This document shows, piece by piece, positions 30,325-38,687 of a DNA stretch of 51,442 bases. The DNA is from an uncultured Oscillospiraceae bacterium (GTDB taxonomy: Bacteria; Bacillota; Clostridia; Oscillospirales; Oscillospiraceae), in assembly GCA_910588635.1 (NCBI GenBank), contig CAJUPW010000018.1:1-51442 (forward strand). Reading direction: 5' to 3'. Position 1 is the stretch's first letter, and each line of letters starts with the position of its first letter. The position numbers and the translations under genes were made by a program. The notes beneath the pieces were generated by a model. It was given only the letters and a program-made list of their open reading frames with translations. It ran no database searches and was not told the DNA's origin.

Positions 30325-30692
30325 CATAAAACTTTATTTTGAGGAAAGCTTGTCCTAGAATGGGGCTACCGTTGGTCATCTTCAGAGTTTGGGACAAGGC
30401 GGCATAGAATCGTTCAGGATATTCCCCGCATTGAAGAAATCCGTGCAGATTCTCTGAAGTCGCAGTAGCCAGAATTTAGTAGACTCGGGCTAAATCCAGC
30501 CAGGATAGGACCTTGCTGTCAATCCTTCTACTAGAATAGTGATATCTCACCTGATTTTAACAAATACGGCCAGGGGCATTGCGCCCCTAGCCGTAGCAAT
30601 TCATATGATTAACTCTTATTGGTAACACGAAAACGCAAAATTTTAAGATAAAACACTTGAAAAATAGAGCGGCTTTTTTGCGCGATATGGCC
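30325..30692. other. Intergenic stretch, possible gene debris
   Basis: About 370 bp with no intact gene. A short plus-frame piece around 30365-30470 reads WGYRWSSSEFGTRRHRIVQD then PRIEEIRADSLKSQ and stops; it may be the end of a lost gene but I cannot name it. A hairpin at 30565-30595 is described separately. Confidence 0.4.
30565..30595 (-). terminator. Hairpin downstream of the DUF5674-like gene
   Basis: TACGGC-C-AGGGGC pairs with GCCCCT-A-GCCGTA (one mismatch, 5-base loop). On the minus strand it is followed by TTTGTTAAAA. It lies about 100 bp past the DUF5674-like stop. Confidence 0.55.
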
Positions 30693-31172
30693 TTATTTCA
30701 TAAATGCAAATATATCGTAATACTGCTTCATCTGCCGTGTGGTGGACTGATAAACATTATCCCCGGCAAAAAAGTCGCACATGACCTCTCTGGCCCTCAG
30801 CAGTTCCCGCAGCCGGGACCCATGGGACAGGGCGATTGTGAGGTCCAGAAGCTCCAGTCCCCGGTAGAAAGCTTTTTCCATCATTTCCGGCCTGTGTTTT
30901 TCCTTCCACTTACAGGCGCGGCTGACCTCGCTGCCGATATTGCCCATCTGCTGCGCAAAAGACATAGCCGCCCACCGGCCATCGGCGTGCAGCGAGGGGT
31001 GAGAGATCATTCCCTGATCCAGAAGCATGGCTTCAAGGTCGGAATGGAGCTCCGCGTCAAGGGATACAAGCCCCTTGTCCACATCGGCAACCCCCTTGAC
31101 CATGTCCCCAAAATAAGTCTTTGCCAATTCGCTCAGCTCGCTTTTTGAGATGGGTTGAGTCAGTATTATCAT
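30693..31172 (-). CDS. DUF5674-like N-terminus joined to a helical domain, unknown function
   Basis: A 159-residue cytoplasmic protein. Residues 1-55 (ISKSELSELAKTYFGDMVKGV...LDAELHSDLEAMLLDQG) match the DUF5674 pattern, in which the Glu-Leu-His-x-Asp block is conserved. The rest is alpha-helical: AMSFAQQMGNIGSEVSRACKWKEKH, AFYRGLELLDLTIAL, RLRELLRAREVMCDFFAGDN. This half resembles small helical bundle proteins of prokaryotes (S23/HEPN-like size), so a two-gene fusion is possible. GGAG lies nine bases before ATG 31172. The reading frame could extend upstream to 31418 but that stretch is unlike a protein. No function is assigned. Confidence 0.65.
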   Translation of the reverse strand: MIILTQPISKSELSELAKTYFGDMVKGVADVDKGLVSLDAELHSDLEAMLLDQGMISHPSLHADGRWAAMSFAQQMGNIGSEVSRACKWKEKHRPEMMEKAFYRGLELLDLTIALSHGSRLRELLRAREVMCDFFAGDNVYQSTTRQMKQYYDIFAFMK

Positions 31173-31256
31173 CACATAAATCTCCGTTCTGAAAGCTTTG
31201 CTCTGCCGGAAAGTCGTGCATTCATTATACGCTTCTCTCAGACGGGATTCAACCCC

Positions 31257-31282
31257 AAAGCAGCTGGTTTCAGCTGCTTTTT
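31257..31282 (+). terminator. Short terminator-like hairpin
   Basis: AAAGCAGCTG (31257-31266) and CAGCTGCTTT (31271-31280) around a GTTT loop, then TT. The T-run faces the plus strand, where no gene is seen upstream; possibly bidirectional. Confidence 0.4.
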
Positions 31283-31322
31283 CTATTTGGGCGGCAACAT
31301 GAGGCGCAAGAAGGAGCAACGC

Positions 31323-31357
31323 ACAAAACGGCCGGCTCAGAAAGAGAGCCGGCCGTT
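31323..31357 (-). terminator. Terminator of the 69-residue protein gene
   Basis: AACGGCCGGCTC (31327-31338) pairs with GAGCCGGCCGTT (31346-31357), a 12-bp stem; the minus strand continues TTGTGC after it (AAAACGGCC on plus gives a T4 run). Confidence 0.65.
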
Positions 31358-31404
31358 GCGGCAGAGTATTCAGGGCGCAAGAACAAAGACATCCCCAGCT
31401 TTCT

Positions 31405-31614
31405 TTATTCTTCACCATGGCGACACTCCCGGCAATTCCCTCCCCCGCTGCTCTCGAAGAACTCAGCCTTCCCTTGGAACAGCGTGTTAAGATAGGTGGT
31501 CTTCAGCCATGTCGCCAGCCTGCGGCGCTGGCCGTCATCCAGGTCGTCAGTGTTCACCAGCTCATCTCCGATATGTACGAAGGATACCGTCCGTATCTCC
31601 TGCTTCTTCGCCAC
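31405..31614 (-). CDS. 69-residue protein with C-terminal CxxC, unknown
   Basis: A small soluble protein, MAKKQEIRTVSFVHIGDELV at the start, helical in the middle (DDGQRRRLATWLKTTYLNTLF) and ending in a Gly-rich NCRECRHGEE with one CxxC. The length and N-terminal pattern recall short phage or mobile-element accessory proteins, but no family is certain. The start is GTG 31614 with GGGAGG nine bases upstream. It stands alone between its own terminator and the large regulator gene. Confidence 0.55.
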   Translation of the reverse strand: MAKKQEIRTVSFVHIGDELVNTDDLDDGQRRRLATWLKTTYLNTLFQGKAEFFESSGGGNCRECRHGEE

Positions 31615-31852
31615 ATGGCCCCACCTCCCTCTTACAGAGTATTCCGCGGGAGGTACTACTTATGACCATATCAGATTTCCGGCAGCCAGTCGTACCGCTG
31701 AGATGCTCCGCGTTTTTTCTTGCATGGATACATTGTATGCAAAATAATATTTCTATTGGATAGGAAGGAAGAACTGAACGCAAGGTTGCTTCTGGTTTAC
31801 AAAATTGTTGAGGTCTTCCAGACTGCCGCATTGTTCCCGATAAACGTACCAT
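31615..31852. other. Short intergenic stretch, nothing firm
   Basis: A minus-strand frame ends here with a protein-like stretch (WYVYREQCGSLEDLNNFVNQ) and a stop near 31763. It begins inside the regulator terminator and has no ribosome site, so I treat it as debris. Confidence 0.35.
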
Positions 31853-31899
31853 AAAAAATCCCGCCCCGGCTGTTTTGCACAGTCAGGGCGGGATTTTTT
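31853..31899 (-). terminator. Terminator of the AfsR-like regulator
   Basis: AAAAAATCCCGCCC (31853-31866) pairs perfectly with GGGCGGGATTTTTT (31886-31899), the right arm touching the regulator stop codon. The left arm sequence (AAAATCCCGCCCCGGC) recurs unpaired at 35031-35046, upstream of the same gene. Confidence 0.85.
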
Positions 31900-34800
31900 A
31901 TGGTTCCCCGGTGATTCGTTCCAGCTCTTGCTCCATTTCCGCCGTTTCAATCCGGGGCCGGAGCCGGTGCAGACAGGAGAGGCACTGCCGACAGTGCTCC
32001 TCTTTGGAGGCGGGCCAGAAGGCCTCCAGCTCCTTATTTCTCTGACCCCGCTCCTCCATCAGGCGGCGGATATTCCAGGACATGTACAGAGTGATCCCTT
32101 TCCACCACGGAGAATCAATGGTTTCACTCAAACGAAGCGCATCCCGCAGCCGTTTGGCGGCGCGGTCAAAGCGGCCATCCTGTGCGTCATAGAGGGCCAG
32201 GTAAGCCAAGGCAATAGGATACCCGCTGTATTCGTGGGAGTCGGTATAAATATCCACCGCATAGCGGAACAGCTTTCTGGCCTCCGTCCTCTGTCCATTT
32301 TGATAGGCGGCCACTCCGTAGTTGGTATAGATCACAGCTGCACCCGGATAGTAGCCCCGGCTCCGGTTATAGGCGATCGCCTGGTCGTAGCAGTGGAACG
32401 CCTGGGGATATTGCCCTTCCAACCGGTAGCTCTCCGCCATATAGTTGTAAGCGCCAGCGATGTTAATAGCGTACCCGCCAGTCATACCCGGATTCAGGGC
32501 CAGAAATACCTGGATCGATTGCTCCAGAATCTCCCGAGCCTGGGGGGAGTCTCCCTGCATCAGCCGCAGCAGTCCAAGCAGACGCAGGTAGACGCCGTAT
32601 TCCGCCGAGCGTTCCTTCCCCTCCAAAAGAATTCGGCCAATGGACAGGTGCTGCTCCATTATCGCCTTATTCCCGGTCTGAATGCCAAAATAGATAAACT
32701 GAAGGTGTGCCTGAAACGCCATATCCTGCTCCCCCATTGCGTCGCAGCGGTCCAACAGCTGATGGAGCCGATCCAGCCCCCGGAGATAGAGCCCGTCATG
32801 GATACAGAACCGGCTCTCGGTGTGAAGGAGCGTCAGCTCCAGCCGATCCAGCTCCCGGAGCTCCTCCGACGTGGAGAAGCGGCGCAAATCTGCCAGCTCA
32901 CCTTCCAGTGTGCGGAAGTAGTCTGTCAGTTCGTCTTTCCTCCGGCCGTCCACCTCCGGAGTTTCCGTCAGGGTGGGAAGCAATTCGTAGAACAGCCCGG
33001 CAAAGGTGTTCATGGACAGTATCTTATAGCGGAACGCCTTCAAATGGTCGCCGCCCTCTGTATAGTGGTGGCACAGCCGGTCGTAGGACAACGAACCGCC
33101 CCGTTCCAGTTCCATCTCTAAAAATTGGGCCAGCCTTAAATGAAGCAGCCGCCGCCCGGACTCAGACTGCTGATCGGAGACAATGCTCTTGATCCGTTCA
33201 TGGACAAAAGCATACTCAAGCAGGCCGTTCTGGATGGACTCAGCCATCAGCTTTTTCTGGGTCAGCTGGTGGCATAGGTAAGTCAGCGCCAGGGTATCCT
33301 TGTGAAGGATCGCGGCCAGGGCGTCAAAGGGGGCACGATCCACAAAAACGGAGACCAGCTCCAGCAGCTGCCTCTCGTCCTCCGACAGGGTGGCCAATCG
33401 GTAGCCGATGATGGCCTCCGGTGTCCGGGGCAGCTCCTCCGGGGCCCTGTTCTCCTTTAAAGAATCTAAAATCTGGGTCAGAAGGAGGGGGTTTCCTCCC
33501 GTGTTGTGAAATATCTGCTCAGCCAACTCCTCCTGGGGAAACTGGTCGGCGTAGCAGCGCAAGAACCGGCTAGTCTCCTCCCGGGTAAAGCTGTGCAGGA
33601 GACACCGCTCCAAAACCTTGTCCCGCTGCCCCTCCTCCACCAATTCAGCGATATGGGGTGGGAGAATATCCCGGCTGGTACAGATCACCGCCACATCCAG
33701 CTCCCGCAACCGGCGCAGCAGCAAAGCCAGCAGTCCCGCGCTTCCGGCGTCCATCCAGTGGATATCCTCAAAAATCAAAAGGAGCGGCGTCTGTTTCGCT
33801 ACCATAGAGAACATAGCCAGTACGCTCCGCTGGGCCGCATGGAGACTGGCCTGGAGAGGATAGTCCTGATCGGAGGCGGCCAGCAGCTCTCCGGCGTCGG
33901 GAGACAGACCAGGGAAGAGGACAGCGGCTGTCTTTATATAAGTTTCCGGAATGGTGATATGGCGCAGCTCCAGTTCAGCGGCCAGTTCCAACATAATGGA
34001 GTTCCACGGCGCCAGAAAGCTGTTGGCCTCTGTCTGATAGCAAAAGCTCCGACAGATCAGCCAGTCAGAAAAATCGTAGCGGACCAAGATATGATCCAGC
34101 AAATAGGTCTTGCTAACTCCAGCCTCTCCCTCAAGAAGAATACAGGGCTGGCGCTGGGGGCCTCCCGCACCATTGCACAAATACAAAAGTCTGCGCAATG
34201 CCCGTTCTTTTCCCAGCAGACAGTCTGTGTCCTCCTCCATCCGGCTGGTGGAGGTGTTCCATTCGTCCGCAACTTGATAATAAAGCGCGGTAGTTTTCTT
34301 CATCGGCGCGATGCCAAATTCATCAGACAGCCGTTTGCACAGCTCATGATAAAGTCCGAGCGCCTTTCGGTACTGCTGCCGGGCGCTGTAGACCTGCATG
34401 AGAAGGACCACGGCGTCCTCTTCCAGCGGGTCCTGCTTCACATAGGCCAGGCCGTACCGGGCGGTCCGCGTCAGATCGCCCTCACGGAAAGCCTCCCTCG
34501 CCGCCGCCAGCAGGCTGCGGAGATACCGGGTCTGAAGCAAATTGCGCTCCTGGTTCAGCCAGTCCTCAAAAGGAACCGTCTTGGGAATGCTGAAGTCCTT
34601 TAAAAACTCCCCTCCATACCGCTCCGGATCCCCACTCTCCCAGAAATCGGACACATCACATTGCAGCTCGATCTCCGGGGACAGCTCTAAAAGCGCCCGC
34701 TGTCCTCCCCGGAGAAGGTCCCACCCAAATTCCTTTCGGATGGAGTAGATGGCGTGGCGCAGATTTTTCATCGCAGTCGGCGTGTCATTGTCAGGCCACA

Positions 34801-34957
34801 GCAGCTCCACTGCCTCGTTTCGGGACACCCTCCCCTTCCGCAGCAGATAATACAGCAGTGCGTCCGCCTTCTTGTAGGGCAGACTGATTGTCCGCCCATC
34901 CACAAGGACGCACGGCGTTCCCAGCAGTTTCGCTTCCAGCTTTGCCACACTTACCAT
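31898..34957 (-). CDS. AfsR/SARP-like regulator: winged helix, BTAD, AAA ATPase and TPR
   Basis: A 1019-residue transcription factor. Residues 1-105 form an OmpR-like winged helix (KLLGTPCVLVDGRTISLPYKKADALLYYLL...AMKNLRHAIYSIRKEFG). About 105-250 is a bacterial transcriptional activation domain (GLAYVKQDPLEEDAVVLLMQVYSARQQYRKALGLYHELCKRL...). From about 270 comes an AAA/NACHT-type ATPase with Walker A LEGEAGVSKTYL and Walker B LLIFEDIHWMD. From about 650 there are TPR-like helices. Such proteins are usually activators of adjacent metabolic genes. It lies just downstream of the betaine transporter and lyase on the same strand, across a terminator, so it is the likely regulator of that cluster. 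Confidence 0.85.
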   Translation of the reverse strand: MVSVAKLEAKLLGTPCVLVDGRTISLPYKKADALLYYLLRKGRVSRNEAVELLWPDNDTPTAMKNLRHAIYSIRKEFGWDLLRGGQRALLELSPEIELQCDVSDFWESGDPERYGGEFLKDFSIPKTVPFEDWLNQERNLLQTRYLRSLLAAAREAFREGDLTRTARYGLAYVKQDPLEEDAVVLLMQVYSARQQYRKALGLYHELCKRLSDEFGIAPMKKTTALYYQVADEWNTSTSRMEEDTDCLLGKERALRRLLYLCNGAGGPQRQPCILLEGEAGVSKTYLLDHILVRYDFSDWLICRSFCYQTEANSFLAPWNSIMLELAAELELRHITIPETYIKTAAVLFPGLSPDAGELLAASDQDYPLQASLHAAQRSVLAMFSMVAKQTPLLLIFEDIHWMDAGSAGLLALLLRRLRELDVAVICTSRDILPPHIAELVEEGQRDKVLERCLLHSFTREETSRFLRCYADQFPQEELAEQIFHNTGGNPLLLTQILDSLKENRAPEELPRTPEAIIGYRLATLSEDERQLLELVSVFVDRAPFDALAAILHKDTLALTYLCHQLTQKKLMAESIQNGLLEYAFVHERIKSIVSDQQSESGRRLLHLRLAQFLEMELERGGSLSYDRLCHHYTEGGDHLKAFRYKILSMNTFAGLFYELLPTLTETPEVDGRRKDELTDYFRTLEGELADLRRFSTSEELRELDRLELTLLHTESRFCIHDGLYLRGLDRLHQLLDRCDAMGEQDMAFQAHLQFIYFGIQTGNKAIMEQHLSIGRILLEGKERSAEYGVYLRLLGLLRLMQGDSPQAREILEQSIQVFLALNPGMTGGYAINIAGAYNYMAESYRLEGQYPQAFHCYDQAIAYNRSRGYYPGAAVIYTNYGVAAYQNGQRTEARKLFRYAVDIYTDSHEYSGYPIALAYLALYDAQDGRFDRAAKRLRDALRLSETIDSPWWKGITLYMSWNIRRLMEERGQRNKELEAFWPASKEEHCRQCLSCLHRLRPRIETAEMEQELERITGEP

Positions 34958-35057
34958 CCCCTGACAAGTCCGCAGTACCGTATTCTACATTTTAATATAA
35001 TTTCCGGAAACCACGCAACTGTTTTTTGAAAAAAATCCCGCCCCGGCACAAATAAGC

Positions 35058-35086
35058 CAGAGCCGCCGGAGGGCCCGGCGGCTCTG
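35058..35086 (-). terminator. Terminator of the BCCT transporter
   Basis: CAGAGCCGCCGG (35058-35069) pairs perfectly with CCGGCGGCTCTG (35075-35086), loop AGGGC, about 20 bp after the transporter stop. Confidence 0.75.
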
Positions 35087-35106
35087 AAGGAGAAAGAAGG
35101 ATCGCT

Positions 35107-36687
35107 CTATTCGGCGGATTTTTCTTCCGGAGAGGCATATTTTTCGTGGTAACTGCCCAGCAGCTTAAAGCAGCTGATGGCCATAGCCACTACCACAAAG
35201 AGCAGCGGGAACGCACAGGTGATCGCCAGCAGCTTGGTGGCGTTGATGCCAGTGGTGTTTCCGGTAATCCCGGCCACCAGGATATTGACGAAGGCCAAGG
35301 AAGCCATCACGATGCCCCAGAAGATTTTAATCTTGGCGGGAGGCTCCTCGGCGGCCACGTCCTCGCCGGTCAGCGTGATGGAGGCGACGGTGGTGGTCAT
35401 GGATTCACACAGCGTCACCACCGAGAGGAAGGCGGTGATCATAAAGACAACAGACAAAATGGTGCTCAGGGGTAGATTGTTGAAGAAGGCGAATACCGCC
35501 GCCTCGGTGCCCAGGCTGGCCATGGAGTCATAGATACCGGCGCCGTTGGCCTCCATATAGATGGCGGCCCCGCCGAAGATGGCGAACCACAGCATCCCGA
35601 ACAGGCCGGGCAGAACAAAGTTGAACAGAGAAAATTCCTTCAGCGTGCGGCCCTGGGCGATCTTGGCCAGGAACATGCCGGTCAGCGGGGTATAGGCGAT
35701 CATGAAGGACCAGTAGTTGATGGTCCACCATGTGGGCCACATAGCGGTCTGGGCCCCCTCCTCCGCCATGGTGCCCAGATAGGTGTTCTGAACGATCCAG
35801 TTCTGGGCGAAGAAACCCATGGACTCGGTACCCATAGCCAGGATCTCCTTGGTCTGGGCGCAGAAGAACACGTAGACCAGCAGCAGCATGTAGATCTTTG
35901 CGTTCTTGTCCGACAGCCAGCGCACGCCGTTGCCGATGCCGCTGACGCTGCCAATAATAAAGGTGATCACAATGGCAATAGTAATGATGAACCAGTGCTT
36001 GGCGCTGGGGGTAAAGCTGGCCAGCATGCCCAGGCCGGAGCCCAGCTGCATGGAGGCCACGCCCAGGCTGGCAGACACGCCTCCGGCAATGCCAAACACG
36101 CACAGCAGATCTACCAGGCTGCCGGTATTCCCGTTGATCCGGTCGCCGATCAGAGGATAGAGGCTGGAGGACACATTATAAGGCTTCCCCAGGTTGTACA
36201 CGCATACGCCGATGACAATGCCGATGGCGCAGTAGTAGGCATACAGAGGCAGGCCCCAGTGCATATAGCAAGTGCTCAGGGCGTACAGGGCGGACATACG
36301 GCTTCCGCCGCCCTCCACCAGTCCGGGGATGCCGTCTATGTAGTGGGTGATGGGCTCGGCGATGCCCCAGAATACGATACCGGTGGCGATCCCACTGCAG
36401 AGGGAGATGGCAAACCAGTTCCACTTGCTCATGGTAGGCTTGGCGTTCGGTCCGCCGATCCGAATGCTTCCCACCTTTTTGGAAAACAGCACCCAGACGC
36501 AGATAATGATCAGCACAATGGTGATGATCTGGTACAGCCACCCAAACCAGCCGGCGGCAAAGCCGACAATGGCGTTTTCTACGGCCGCGAAGGCGCTGGG
36601 CGCTACGATTCCCAGAATCGTAACAAAAATATAGATGGCACACAGGGGAATAAAGACGCTTTTACGGATATGGAAGCCTTTTTTCAT
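35107..36687 (-). CDS. BCCT-family betaine/carnitine/choline-type transporter
   Basis: A 526-residue protein with about twelve transmembrane helices. Family landmarks: CSGIATGIVFWGIAEPITHY near 97-116, HWGLPLYAYYCAIG near 143, and the aromatic box WPTWWTINYWSFMIAYTPLTG near 317-337, which in BCCT proteins cages a trimethylammonium group. The substrate is therefore probably a betaine. It is short at both termini compared with osmoregulated BetP, suggesting a nutritional rather than osmotic role. It neighbours a MIO-less histidine-lyase homologue, so hercynine or ergothioneine is a reasonable substrate (inference). GAAGGAGGAGAC precedes ATG 36687. Repeated TTTAGCACA motifs lie upstream. Confidence 0.9.
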   Translation of the reverse strand: MKKGFHIRKSVFIPLCAIYIFVTILGIVAPSAFAAVENAIVGFAAGWFGWLYQIITIVLIIICVWVLFSKKVGSIRIGGPNAKPTMSKWNWFAISLCSGIATGIVFWGIAEPITHYIDGIPGLVEGGGSRMSALYALSTCYMHWGLPLYAYYCAIGIVIGVCVYNLGKPYNVSSSLYPLIGDRINGNTGSLVDLLCVFGIAGGVSASLGVASMQLGSGLGMLASFTPSAKHWFIITIAIVITFIIGSVSGIGNGVRWLSDKNAKIYMLLLVYVFFCAQTKEILAMGTESMGFFAQNWIVQNTYLGTMAEEGAQTAMWPTWWTINYWSFMIAYTPLTGMFLAKIAQGRTLKEFSLFNFVLPGLFGMLWFAIFGGAAIYMEANGAGIYDSMASLGTEAAVFAFFNNLPLSTILSVVFMITAFLSVVTLCESMTTTVASITLTGEDVAAEEPPAKIKIFWGIVMASLAFVNILVAGITGNTTGINATKLLAITCAFPLLFVVVAMAISCFKLLGSYHEKYASPEEKSAE

Positions 36688-36709
36688 TGTGTCTCCTCCT
36701 TCTAATTCT

Positions 36710-36763
36710 CTTTAGCACACCGCTGAGACGCTAAAGCATATCGCTGCTGCGCAGTTTAGCACA
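36710..36763 (-). promoter_or_regulatory. Repeated operator-like motifs upstream of the BCCT gene
   Basis: TTTAGCACA occurs at 36711-36719 and 36755-36763 (44 bp apart, about four helical turns) with an inverted GCTAAAG at 36730-36736 between them; CTTTAGC/GCTAAAG (36710-36716 / 36730-36736) form a dyad. It may be the binding site of the AfsR-like regulator. Confidence 0.4.
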
Positions 36764-36790
36764 GAGGCGTTTAATCCGCGTTGAATCAAT

Positions 36791-38305
36791 TCAACGCCGG
36801 GCCTCCCGGATGGCTTGGAACAGCTTTCCATCCTTGATAAACCGGTAGGACTTCTCAATGTCCAGACTCAGATTCCGATCCGCATTCAGGTAGGGAACCA
36901 CACGGCGGTAGGTCTCAAACACGGGCCCGGTGACCCGGCCCAGAGCGGGCTTCTTTCTCAGGTCCACCGCCTGGGCGCCGTGCATGATCTCAATGCCTAT
37001 CATATAGCGCAGGTTATCCACGATCCGCAGCGCCTTGGCCGCTGCCAGGGGCAGGTTGCTGGCGTGATCCTCAATGGAGCCGGCTACCGCTATAAAATCC
37101 ATGGAGCTGGGAGTGGCCAGCATCCGGTTCTCCGCGTCCAGTACGGTATAGACCTTCTGGATGGTGCCATAGGCGATGGTCTTGACCTCCGCCGGGGTGA
37201 GGAACCGGGTCAAGCCTGTAAAAGCGGGGTCGGCCAGATGGATCAGCCGGTAGCAGATATTTTTGGACATATGGTTCAGCGCGGCAGACAGCATCTCCAC
37301 CCCCAGGGCCAGGGTGGTGGTCTCAAAATTCTGACTGACGCTGGTGGCGCCCTCGTCCACAAAGATACAGGGGTTGTCGTCCGTGGCGTTGAGCTGGATC
37401 TCCATATGGTGCTTGATAAAGTCCAGCGCGTCGATCACACTGCCGTGAACCGCGCTGGCGCAGCGGAAGCTGAGAGGATCCTGAAGGGCGCGGTTGGGGT
37501 CGGGCTGCTCCAGATAGCTGCCGGCCAGGAATTGGCGGCACCGGGCGGCGCTGATCTTCTGCCCGTTCAGCCCCCGCAGAGCGTTGACCTTCTCTCCCAG
37601 GGGCTGGAGCCCGCCGTTCAGCCCCTCCAGACTCAGGCAGAACGCCGCGTCCGCCTCCTCCAGCAGCTGTTCCACCGCGTAGATCAACACCGCTGCCATG
37701 GACTCCCCCTGGGCGTTGGAGGACACGATAGACAGTCCGTCCTTGGGCCCCAGGGACGCGGGCGGAATGCCCTCCGCCGACATGGCCTGGGTGGAGGAGA
37801 CGATCTCTCCCTTGTACTCCACCTCCCCCGAGCCGATCATGGTCTGGCCGATCAGAGACAGGGTGCTGATGTCCCCCTCGCCGATGGAGCCCCGCTGGAG
37901 CACCCGGGGGTGGATGCCCCGGTTGAGAAACTCTTTGTACATGGTGAGGATTTCCGTGGAAATACCGGTGCAGCCGCACAGGGCCGTGTTCAGCCGAATG
38001 CACATCATGGCCCGCACCTCCTCCACCGAGCAGTAGGGGCGTATGCCCAGGGAGTGGCTGTTGATCAGATTGCGGTTGTAGGTCTCAAAAAAGTCCTGGT
38101 CAAACTCCTTGTCCTTGTTCCAGCCCACGCCGCGGTTCAGACCGTAGACCGGCTTGCCCTCCGCAGCCATGTCGAACAGAACCTGACGTGCCTTGGCCGC
38201 CCGCTCCATCGCCCGGGCGTCCAGCTCCACCGGCCGCCGGTCATATACCACCTGCCGCAGCTTCTCCAGCGTCAGCGACGAGCCATTCAAGACGAGAGCA
38301 TTCAT
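36791..38305 (-). CDS. Aromatic amino acid lyase homologue lacking the MIO triad; probable ergothionase-type betaine lyase
   Basis: A 504-residue member of the histidine/phenylalanine ammonia-lyase superfamily. Conserved: VYGLNRGVG near 53-61, NLINSHSLG near 79-87, DPLSFRC near 281, DNPCIF. The MIO-forming Ala-Ser-Gly is absent: where HAL has GSVGASGDLAPL, this protein has GSIGEGDISTLSL (139-151), one residue shorter with no Ser. Ordinary ammonia lyases need MIO; lyases that eliminate trimethylamine from histidine betaines (ergothionase) are known as homologues that use acid/base catalysis instead. Next to a BCCT transporter, elimination of trimethylamine from ergothioneine or hercynine is the best proposal. 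Substrate and name are inference; urocanase and other hut genes are not nearby. Confidence 0.75.
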   Translation of the reverse strand: MNALVLNGSSLTLEKLRQVVYDRRPVELDARAMERAAKARQVLFDMAAEGKPVYGLNRGVGWNKDKEFDQDFFETYNRNLINSHSLGIRPYCSVEEVRAMMCIRLNTALCGCTGISTEILTMYKEFLNRGIHPRVLQRGSIGEGDISTLSLIGQTMIGSGEVEYKGEIVSSTQAMSAEGIPPASLGPKDGLSIVSSNAQGESMAAVLIYAVEQLLEEADAAFCLSLEGLNGGLQPLGEKVNALRGLNGQKISAARCRQFLAGSYLEQPDPNRALQDPLSFRCASAVHGSVIDALDFIKHHMEIQLNATDDNPCIFVDEGATSVSQNFETTTLALGVEMLSAALNHMSKNICYRLIHLADPAFTGLTRFLTPAEVKTIAYGTIQKVYTVLDAENRMLATPSSMDFIAVAGSIEDHASNLPLAAAKALRIVDNLRYMIGIEIMHGAQAVDLRKKPALGRVTGPVFETYRRVVPYLNADRNLSLDIEKSYRFIKDGKLFQAIREARR

Positions 38306-38687
38306 CTTCGCACCTTCCTTACTTTATTATTTCTGTGACAGGGAACCCGCTGCTATGAATGTAGGCGCCGTTTGAAAAATGGAAATGTGACCAACGGCGA
38401 GAAATTTTTGCGCCAGACGAAGCCAATTTGACGCAGGAATACTGGATGTATTTCAAGGAAAATTGGCAAAGTATGGCGAAAAAAGAGCCGCCGTTTGGGC
38501 ATGTTGACATTTTTCAAACAAGCCCTAAGCATTATAGTAAAGAAGCGTTGAATTTTAGTCGAAGGGCCTTTTTCCCTTGGTTCTTTCGGCAGCCGGACAA
38601 AAATACTTTCCCAAAATCGGGTTACAGTCGTTTATTCAACGCAGCGGTGATATGATTCTACATCATATAGATTAAGGAGGGTCTGCT
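38306..38687. other. Divergent promoter region between lyase and Mo-hydroxylase genes
   Basis: About 380 bp with no gene. It carries GTTTGAAAAATG (38370-38381) and its inverted copy CATTTTTCAAAC (38508-38519) about 126 bp apart, a CGCCGTT/AACGGCG dyad (38366-38372 / 38393-38399), and AT-rich stretches. No clean sigma-A pair was found for the plus strand. It is a plausible shared regulatory region of the lyase and hydroxylase operons. Confidence 0.45.
38650..38668 (+). promoter_or_regulatory. Operator-like dyad before the Mo-hydroxylase operon
   Basis: ATATGAT-TCTAC-ATCATAT, a perfect 7-bp inverted repeat ending about 6 bp before the AAGGAGG ribosome site of the 38688 gene; could be a repressor site or an RNA hairpin. 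Confidence 0.45.

Noticed and set aside
36815..38338. A 507-codon plus-strand open frame opposite the lyase
   Set aside because: Antisense shadow of a GC-rich gene; low-complexity His/Gly/Leu composition and no ribosome site.
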